The position numbers were made by a program, and so were the translations under genes. From Xenorhabdus mauleonii (GTDB lineage: Bacteria > Pseudomonadota > Gammaproteobacteria > Enterobacterales > Enterobacteriaceae): a stretch of DNA of 64,000 nt. Of this stretch, positions 58,601 to 64,000 are shown piece by piece. The notes under the pieces are model-generated. The model ran no database searches, was not told where the DNA came from, and saw only the letters and a program-made list of their open reading frames with translations. Each line of letters opens with the position of its first letter. The stretch's first letter is position 1. The stretch is from positions 248,001 through 312,000 of the forward strand of contig NZ_FORG01000002.1 in assembly GCF_900113945.1 (NCBI RefSeq), in the 5' to 3' direction.

Positions 58601-59174
58601 GCTGCGCATATAACCGTGAAGCCAGCGGGACTATTTTTTGCTTACGCAGCCCTTGCACCCACAGGGAAATCAGTAATGAGCTGCTCCAGCCATCCATCAA
58701 AATATGGTGGAAGGAGAAAGCAATGCTTAATGTACCTGCTTCAACATCATGAAAAACCACGATGCGAAAGACTTCGCGATTCAATGCAAATGGAGTCGCT
58801 TTCGACTGTGCCAGCCAATCAAGGCAGCGCTGTTTCATCGGCAGTGATGGGGCGGCGGAATCAACACGGGTATATTCCAGTGAAACCCGCGGCAAGGCAT
58901 AGACGAGCTGGTGAGGGATCCGAATGCCTTTCCAGACAAACACCGATCTCAAGGCTGGTTGCGCCTGCTGGATCTGGTGCCATACTTTCCGGATCCCATC
59001 TTCTTCGATGTCAACGGATAGGCTGAATGCCACTCCAATGTGATAGGCGCTGTTGCCGTCTTTCAGGGCATGAAACAGTAAGCCATTCGCCTGCGGTGTT
59101 ACCTGTAGCAATTCTTCAATGTAGTTATGAATATCGTAGTTATGAATATCGCTGTGATTTGCAGTTGTCATCAT
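55692..59174 (-). CDS. NRPS C-A-T subunit
   Basis: Predicted 1160 residues. Condensation domain 10-450 with HHILMDGWS near 163; it should accept D-Asn from the upstream epimerase subunit, so a DL-type C is expected. Adenylation domain with FTSGTTGTPKG and code DPEDIGHVDK; the acidic residues E239, D278 and D331 suggest a basic or diamino side chain, but I know no exact match. Carrier domain with the serine in AGGDSIK near 1070. It begins with a TAATG overlap after the acyltransferase and ends with an ATGA overlap with the PKS. An exact 15-base duplication (59121-59150) near the start gives DIHNYDIHNY. Confidence 0.93.
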   Translation of the reverse strand: MMTTANHSDIHNYDIHNYIEELLQVTPQANGLLFHALKDGNSAYHIGVAFSLSVDIEEDGIRKVWHQIQQAQPALRSVFVWKGIRIPHQLVYALPRVSLEYTRVDSAAPSLPMKQRCLDWLAQSKATPFALNREVFRIVVFHDVEAGTLSIAFSFHHILMDGWSSSLLISLWVQGLRKQKIVPLASRLYAQQLWQGLSPEELMVSREYWQSQFRQLPDGEDSATTKLLDEPLFRPSEHAATTESITATKQDNDDLGRKGNKASALWDKERKAEIETLCRRAGVTPASFIYLCWAMTLSKFTFQKTVAFGCTFSGRGAALSQHADHQPLGLFTNTVPLLLALNGQWDLQTALRSVFQILQQTQLHEKTPPLTIREEAGTRDELYDSIVVFDNYPIDATLRDENCGAFLTDFHSEETTHFGLTLTVSGVEQWHVELSAGETYEGDPAAVARVFNAFESLATDLLNQPAEKLLENRALVFPSSTEPDSSLIVGQIKENCPDINQFLLRMYQRLNDHPQDISLIEHQHRISNHTLLSGIAILQARLQEAGFIPGDRVAVHLEKGRLSTQALLAILFSGGSYFYLNPKDPLQRRKQLLTLAGCRLVLANSALKRELGADIECCLLLDIESFDTELSGIASSGSASPDIETLTREAEKRPLNPIRLNHRLPEDEFYFIFTSGTTGTPKGIAIRNESVANLLDWFIEETSLTSADRVLGLTDLNFDPSVEDLFASLAVGATLVYPSPNVLLERQAFIDLLQNESITLVDFIPGAIAQLIQGAPFFPAMRLWIFGGEELPKRLRDDLLQQGYAVSNHYGPSETTVDCLNARQTLSSAVSIGWPIQNVIAYCADIFGNPLPAGIRGELWVGGRAVAHGYTTNPVESAKYFVPANHLMNAGMLPEQRNLAPYFYRTGDAATFSHESGFNYLGRIDDQVKVNGVRIEPRELERTVEMLAQVKACYLLPAAQAGKRQWHLFIDSRESAAILEPCVREHIRRHFPASWDPALIVIVDGFQRTITGKVDRNWLRACAVEWQQAQSATAPVTLTDPIETQVHNIWCGILDIQAIATNVNFFDAGGDSIKIIALQSQMQQAFNLDIGVATLFEYPTIAAFAGWLKQNCLSPEYAAPERTHPDSGNQPSQESTLSSARSGKNRLADRRRKAKGNSAS
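57235..57324. repeat. 15-base tandem repeat, six units, inside the NRPS adenylation domain
   Basis: Units starting at 57235, 57250, 57265, 57280, 57295 and 57310, for example CCGGACGATGCAATA and CCGGATAATTCAGTA. In frame; it adds a flexible Ser/Gly/Asp loop between core motifs A2 and A3. Confidence 0.85.
59121..59150. repeat. Exact 15-base duplication at the start of the NRPS C-A-T gene
   Basis: GTAGTTATGAATATC occurs twice without mismatch, so it is recent; it gives DIHNYDIHNY near residue 9. Confidence 0.9.
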
Positions 59175-60412
59175 TAATGCCTCACTGCATCAAAGAGGCT
59201 CTGTAACTTCGCTTTTTCCATCAACAGGGGACGATTGCCGCTAACTTCAAGAACGTCCAGCCACTGCTGTGCCATTTGATGGAGAAAATGACACTCCTCA
59301 GTATTCAGGCGTGAACCTGTGATCCTTTGTCGGGTTTGCTCCCTGATGCGATGCAGTTGCTCGATTGCCTTCGGTTCCGTCATGGCCGGCACTTTTGAGC
59401 TATAAAGATGGAAATGGCAATAACGGGAAAAACGCTCCAACCGGCTCTCTTCGCTATTCAATTCCTGCGCGAATGTGAATAATTCATCGGGTTCACACAG
59501 GGAACGCATCGGCAAATTTGTACGTTGGGTGAGGTAACTCAAGACATTTTTCGGTGAAATTTCCAAGTAGCGGGTAACGCCTTTTTGCGCAACGTATTGC
59601 AAACTTGGCAGCCACTGCACCGGAGAGATCAGATGCTGCAAAATCGACGATTTCAGGTTTTCTACCTGTAACTCGCCCCCGGTGACATTACAAACCAAGC
59701 GGGAAAGCGGAACATGTTGCGGAGCGCTATCCGGCAAGAAATCAAGCAATACGGCTAATTTCTCTTTTGCCTCTGCCATCAAAGGCGAATGAAACGGGCC
59801 GCCAATTTTCAGTGGGAAAACCAATCCTCCCAGCGTTTCCATACGGGGGGCAAAGCGCCGGATATCGGCCATCTCACCGGAAATGGTGACCTGGTCAAAT
59901 GCATCAACGGCGGATATATAAATCTCTATCCCTTCATCTGTGCGGGCTTTTTCCACTTCCTGAATCACAACATCGGCAGGAATGTGCAATACCCAGAACA
60001 TGTCCCCCTGCTGGAAATCGCGCGCGCAGGCTTCCACCACTTCAGAGCGGATATTGACGATTTTGGTCAAAGTCGCCAGATCAAGGTATCCGGCAGAACA
60101 GAGGGCGGGATATTGGCCCAGACTGTGCCCCATCATAAATTCAGGCACCAGCCCCCCATGCCGCCGCAGGATGTTGGCGATGGCGACGGTAGTTGCTGTC
60201 AGTGCCAACTGGGCGATGCGTACTTGTTTCAATGAGTCATGCCGCTCGCCGTGAATGACTTCATGCAAGTTGACCTGAGACAAATCCGACACTTCGTCCA
60301 AACAAGCCCGGTATTCAGGATAAGTTTTAAATTCAGCAAACATGTCCGGCCGTTGAACACCGACACCGGGAAATAAAAATACGGTTTTGGCTGAGTCGAG
60401 AGCGATTTTCAT
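59174..60412 (-). CDS. Discrete acyltransferase (trans-AT) with C-terminal extension
   Basis: Predicted 412 residues. FabD-like acyltransferase (about 1-300): FPGVGVQRPDMF near 14, nucleophile S97 in GHSLG, and GGPFHSPLM near 200, which is the malonyl-type GPFH motif. The last ~110 residues are helical and charged, with no named domain; they may dock to the PKS. Start at ATG 60412, giving an ATGA overlap with the upstream gene; the earlier ATG at 60463 would lie inside that gene. It probably loads the AT-less KS-KR-ACP subunit, although that subunit lies 26 kb away. The extender could also be a special one if the dehydrogenase pathway is complete. Confidence 0.88.
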   Translation of the reverse strand: MKIALDSAKTVFLFPGVGVQRPDMFAEFKTYPEYRACLDEVSDLSQVNLHEVIHGERHDSLKQVRIAQLALTATTVAIANILRRHGGLVPEFMMGHSLGQYPALCSAGYLDLATLTKIVNIRSEVVEACARDFQQGDMFWVLHIPADVVIQEVEKARTDEGIEIYISAVDAFDQVTISGEMADIRRFAPRMETLGGLVFPLKIGGPFHSPLMAEAKEKLAVLLDFLPDSAPQHVPLSRLVCNVTGGELQVENLKSSILQHLISPVQWLPSLQYVAQKGVTRYLEISPKNVLSYLTQRTNLPMRSLCEPDELFTFAQELNSEESRLERFSRYCHFHLYSSKVPAMTEPKAIEQLHRIREQTRQRITGSRLNTEECHFLHQMAQQWLDVLEVSGNRPLLMEKAKLQSLFDAVRH

Positions 60413-63400
60413 GCTAAGGCTCCATGAATAATGAAATCGAGCTCCGCTTGTGAGAGCTGACAAAAAGGGAAATCCGCAGGGATCAGTGATTGATTCAAAC
60501 CGTGTTCTGTCGGCCTGTCATGTTGTTCAAATTGGTCATGCTGGATAGCGCCCCAGCTCAAGAGCTTGTCATTCAGTTGAGCTAAATAACATCTGGCTTC
60601 CTCAATGCCGGCACCCGCAATTCCCAGCCTCAGCTCAACAACAACAGCGCCTGATTCACGGCAATCACGAATGAGCACGTCGAAATCAGCGGTGCTTTTT
60701 TCATCGGGATGGCGGAAACCGCCGGAAAGCGATTGAACCAAGCTAACATTGCTCCATGCCCCGATGCCATCCAAACCCAGGCCAATATCATTGATACAGA
60801 TAAGTGGCCGTCGAGCTGCGGCATTCAGCCCCAACTGTTTTTGCCAGTCGGCAACATCGGCATATAAGCGATGCTTCAACGTTTGCAACAGGCTGAAAGG
60901 ATGATCTGAAGGAACATCAAGATCCAAATGGTGGAAGCCAGTAAACCACCCCACCGCATTTGCCATCTCTGCGTTCCAACTGGTGGGCATCTCAGTTTTG
61001 GAAAACGCGGCGTTGGATACGCTGGAAAAAAAGCGCCCGTGATTTTCAAACAACACGCTGGGCTGTTCCGGCAGCACACCGTTATCCTGCAACACGGTCA
61101 GCAAAGCAGCGGCAATTAACTGTGAGCGATCCGCTTTAGCGCGCAGCGCCATGATGCTGATATCGTCACAGGAAATGAGCATCGTCAGAGTGATTGGCGC
61201 CATGGCAGGCGGGCTGTCATTGCGCGGCTCCGGTGTTGGTTCTACGTCCAATTCGTGCCCTTTGCGCCATGTCTGCTCAAACCACATATTCCCAAGCCAT
61301 TGGCCCCAAAGGAAAGCGCCCTGCTCAGTCTCCACGCTGGCAATAATGTCGTTTTGAGAAATGGTTCCACTTAACGCCTGATCCAATTCATCCAACAAGA
61401 AAATCCATGAATGCACATCGCAAATGAGATGATGGCAAACCCAGATCAGATAGCGTTTGTTTGCTGCCGGATCAAAAACCACTTCATGCACACTCGGCTG
61501 AACATCCAGACTGACGCGCTCTTGTAATTGATTAAGCCGGTCTTCAAGGGACTCACCTTGCGCCAGCATCGTTCCTTGTTGATTTTCTCCACTCTCTGGC
61601 AAGGCGTGTTTCGGCGGTAAAAAATAGAATTCGCTCAAATCTCGATTGGCTCTCAGGGCGAAAATTGGGTGCCTTGTTTTGATGGCGGCGATTGCCGCAT
61701 TGATATGTTCAACCAAGAGATCGGAAGCCAGTTCAAGCACAACCCCTTGCTGGAATCGATCTGCATAATTAAAGTTCTGCTGCCGGAACCAGCGCACGCT
61801 GGGTAAATATTTCAGCCAGTCCGCCGTTAACGCTTTCCGTGCCGTTAATTCATTCGATGTACGCGCATTAGCTGCGGTATCGTTTTGTTGCGCTGCGCTG
61901 GCTGTTTCTAACACGGAACCCAATGAGTTTGGGCTTAACAGCGCAGGCGTCCCGACTCTGATACCCTCTTTTGCCAGTAGTGCAACCAAGCGGATTGCCT
62001 TGATGGAATCCCCTCCCTGTTCCAGAAAAGAAGCGTTCAAATTGACAGATTGCGGCCAAATTGGTTTGAGAAATTCAGCATTCAACCACGTTGGAAGTTG
62101 ATAGGCTTTCGCTTCTCCTTGATTTTGTTCATCGGCTATGGTGGAGGTTGCAGAGAATCGAGCCTTGTCGCCCGACGTCCGGCTTGCTGTGGCGACCGCA
62201 GTCAGTACGGCCATATCCACTTTACCGTTAGAATTTATTGGCCAAGGCTGTACCGTACAGTACAAGCCGGGCAACCAAGCCTCAGGAAGGCTGCTTTTTA
62301 AGCCGCGCTGAAAATCGTGGCTGTCATACGGCACAGGATGGCTGCTGCACAGGACGAGGATCTCCTCACCCGACATTTCATCCATGACCAGTTTCAGTGC
62401 TTTCAATTGCCAACCGTGATCATTGTCGTGCCCAAGTTGGGCCAATGTATTCTCTACCGCTTTTTCAATTTCCGCCGGATGGATCCGGTGTCCGCGGACT
62501 TTAAATTCATCGTCGATACGCCCAAGGCAATGGAAGATCCCCTGTTCATCCTGCAAACCCAAATCCCCGGTGCGATACCAACGGTGCTGTTCATTGCCGC
62601 TGTACACAAATTTTGCGTCGGTCTGAACGCTGTCGTTGAGATACCCGTCCGCCAGAACAGGGCCGCCAATCCAAATTTCGCCGTGGAATCCTTTGGGCAT
62701 GCATTGCCCCCAACGGTTCCTTATCGATATCTCGGCCCTGCCCAGTGCTGTGCCGATGGGAGTAATGGGCGGTAACGCGGTGTGGGCGACATCATTGAGG
62801 AATGGCTGGCTCAGGGGATAGATGCAACACCCGACGGTTGCTTCCGTCGGCCCGTATTCATTGATAATTTTGCTGCCTGACGGAAAGAACGCCAGCGCCT
62901 TGCTCACCAGACTGGTAGGTAAATTTTCACCTCCGACAATAAAAGTCAGCGGATTTTGCCTTGCGGAAGTGTGTTCGATAAGTAAAGCAAGGTGGGACGG
63001 CGTGCATTTAATACCTGTCAGCGATTCATCAGCGACAAGATTGTGCAATAACTCGGGGTTATCACGCATGTCCTGTTCATGGATTTGCATAAATCCACCG
63101 GACAGAACCGGAACCAGAATTGCAGTTTGTGTTAAGTCAAATCCAAAAGAGGTAAATAACGGGACATTGAACGGCGTCTCGCCGGCATAAGCTGTTTTGG
63201 CTGCCAGTGCGTAGTTTGCCAATGCCACAGGAGAAATTGCCACGCCCTTGGGTTCTCCGGTTGAGCCGGAAGTATACAGAATATAGGCAGGATTGCGGGA
63301 AGCGGGTTTTGATTGCATGTCAGAATAGGGTTCGTTCTCAGCCCAATCTTCACTCCCTGCATATTTTTCCGACGGCATCCCTTGCAGAGCCACCGGCAAG

Positions 63401-64000
63401 AGCGGTAAATGCAGTGCCTGTGCCAAATCCTGATCCGCTTCGGTGTAAATGCACAGGGCTGCCCCCGAAGCACGAATGATCGTCAATAATCGGGTTATCG
63501 GCGTTGTGGTCGGACAAACCGGAATAACCGTCACATTGTCAATCAGGCAGGCCAGATAAGCCAGTGTCGTTTCAGGTGTGCGCCTTCCCAAAAGCAAAAC
63601 AGGAGCCTGCTCTGACAACGGTTTTGTTACCCGGTGCAACTGTTGTTGCAACTGCGCGCTGAATTGACGGATCCACAGCAACCCTTGACGATAAGTCAAT
63701 CCGTCAGATCCTGACGCTAATTTAAATAGCCGATTGTCAGCATAACGCCTAAATGCTTGGGATAAATGTTCTCCTATCGGTGTTGTGGGGCTGCTTTCAG
63801 CGCTAGCGGGGACTTGGCCTTGCCCTATTATTTGCGGGGATTCGTTTATGCTGTCTTGATTGAGCAGTTCACCGATGGCTGCGACCGCATTTTCTAGAAC
63901 CGTTTGCAGAAATGCCTGACACTGTTCCAGTGACCATATCTTGCGGAAATCCGCTTCAAGCCAAAAACAGTTTTGGTCAAAACGGTCGTGGATATGAATG
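60409..64000 (-). CDS. NRPS loading subunit (C)-A(Asn)-T-E, 5' part outside window
   Basis: The frame is open to the right edge, so the 1196 residues visible are the C-terminal part; the TTG at 63699 is internal. The first ~50 visible residues look like the end of a condensation domain. Adenylation domain with YTSGSTGEPKG and code DLTKIGEVGK, a standard asparagine code. Carrier domain with the serine in QGGDSIKAI. Epimerase domain: HHLICDVHS, ENHGRF and AVGWFTGF match the E-domain motifs. It ends as an E, so it delivers D-Asn, presumably N-acylated by the missing C-starter. Together with the ClbP-type peptidase it forms the prodrug motif. Confidence 0.92.
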   Translation of the reverse strand, partial: IHIHDRFDQNCFWLEADFRKIWSLEQCQAFLQTVLENAVAAIGELLNQDSINESPQIIGQGQVPASAESSPTTPIGEHLSQAFRRYADNRLFKLASGSDGLTYRQGLLWIRQFSAQLQQQLHRVTKPLSEQAPVLLLGRRTPETTLAYLACLIDNVTVIPVCPTTTPITRLLTIIRASGAALCIYTEADQDLAQALHLPLLPVALQGMPSEKYAGSEDWAENEPYSDMQSKPASRNPAYILYTSGSTGEPKGVAISPVALANYALAAKTAYAGETPFNVPLFTSFGFDLTQTAILVPVLSGGFMQIHEQDMRDNPELLHNLVADESLTGIKCTPSHLALLIEHTSARQNPLTFIVGGENLPTSLVSKALAFFPSGSKIINEYGPTEATVGCCIYPLSQPFLNDVAHTALPPITPIGTALGRAEISIRNRWGQCMPKGFHGEIWIGGPVLADGYLNDSVQTDAKFVYSGNEQHRWYRTGDLGLQDEQGIFHCLGRIDDEFKVRGHRIHPAEIEKAVENTLAQLGHDNDHGWQLKALKLVMDEMSGEEILVLCSSHPVPYDSHDFQRGLKSSLPEAWLPGLYCTVQPWPINSNGKVDMAVLTAVATASRTSGDKARFSATSTIADEQNQGEAKAYQLPTWLNAEFLKPIWPQSVNLNASFLEQGGDSIKAIRLVALLAKEGIRVGTPALLSPNSLGSVLETASAAQQNDTAANARTSNELTARKALTADWLKYLPSVRWFRQQNFNYADRFQQGVVLELASDLLVEHINAAIAAIKTRHPIFALRANRDLSEFYFLPPKHALPESGENQQGTMLAQGESLEDRLNQLQERVSLDVQPSVHEVVFDPAANKRYLIWVCHHLICDVHSWIFLLDELDQALSGTISQNDIIASVETEQGAFLWGQWLGNMWFEQTWRKGHELDVEPTPEPRNDSPPAMAPITLTMLISCDDISIMALRAKADRSQLIAAALLTVLQDNGVLPEQPSVLFENHGRFFSSVSNAAFSKTEMPTSWNAEMANAVGWFTGFHHLDLDVPSDHPFSLLQTLKHRLYADVADWQKQLGLNAAARRPLICINDIGLGLDGIGAWSNVSLVQSLSGGFRHPDEKSTADFDVLIRDCRESGAVVVELRLGIAGAGIEEARCYLAQLNDKLLSWGAIQHDQFEQHDRPTEHGLNQSLIPADFPFCQLSQAELDFIIHGALA

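Noticed and set aside
28776-63479. Many long open frames on the + strand opposite the NRPS/PKS genes
   Set aside because: All are shadows of the large minus-strand genes, without ribosome sites or recognisable domains.

Overview
The window looks like the chromosome of an insect-pathogen enterobacterium of the Xenorhabdus/Photorhabdus type. Three things point there: the Enterobacterales core block gltX / Val-Lys tRNAs / Ala tRNAs / nupC / ypeB / ligA / zipA / cysZ / cysK / ptsHI-crr, several ERIC-type intergenic repeats, and a very large hybrid NRPS-PKS locus directly beside this core. The genus is inferred from gene content and style; no 16S or other marker is present.

Region 1 (1-5.5 kb, + strand): the end of a PEP-mutase/isocitrate-lyase family gene, a YkgJ-type cysteine-cluster gene, then mtnK-mtnA-class II aldolase. 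The last three look like the DHAP-shunt type of 5'-methylthioadenosine/5'-deoxyadenosine salvage, with no mtnBCD in view. A small RBBP9-like hydrolase follows. Region 2 (5.6-8.6 kb): seven tRNA genes on the minus strand (Val x3, Lys x3, Val), gltX, and two tRNA-Ala(GGC). Region 3 (8.8-22.7 kb): a MATE transporter, an SDR, ypeB, nupC, ligA, zipA, cysZ, an inserted Rpn-type nuclease/transposase gene, cysK and ptsH-ptsI-crr. Region 4 (22.7-25.2 kb): about 0.9 kb of non-coding DNA with ERIC copies, a 15-bp tandem repeat and two strong terminator hairpins, then an ABC-F gene.

Region 5 (25.3-64 kb, all minus strand, so read from the right edge leftwards) is a biosynthetic gene cluster. In transcription order: (C)-A(Asn)-T-E entering from beyond the window; a discrete acyltransferase; C-A-T; a reducing PKS KS-AT-KR-DH-ER-ACP; a membrane-anchored ClbP-type S12 peptidase; A(Pro)-T-C-A(Ser)-T-C; partial C-A-T-C-A-T-TE; an AT-less KS-KR-ACP-C; a JmjC/cupin hydroxylase; a GNAT acetyltransferase; and a 3-hydroxyacyl-CoA dehydrogenase. 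Several junctions are ATGA or TAATG overlaps, so the genes are translationally coupled.

How it works together (inference): the Asn code DLTKIGEVGK, the epimerase and the periplasmic peptidase together match the N-acyl-D-Asn prodrug strategy known from colibactin, xenocoumacin and zwittermicin. Chain order predicted from which subunits end in C and which begin with A is acyl-D-Asn, an amino acid with a probably polar or basic side chain, a fully reduced C2, a C2 with hydroxyl, Pro, Ser, an unassigned residue, a probably basic residue, then release by TE. The GNAT, and less surely the ABC-F protein, are candidate self-resistance factors. I do not recognise the exact product. Short 15-18 bp tandem duplications, in frame inside genes, recur in linkers across the cluster and in its intergenic DNA.
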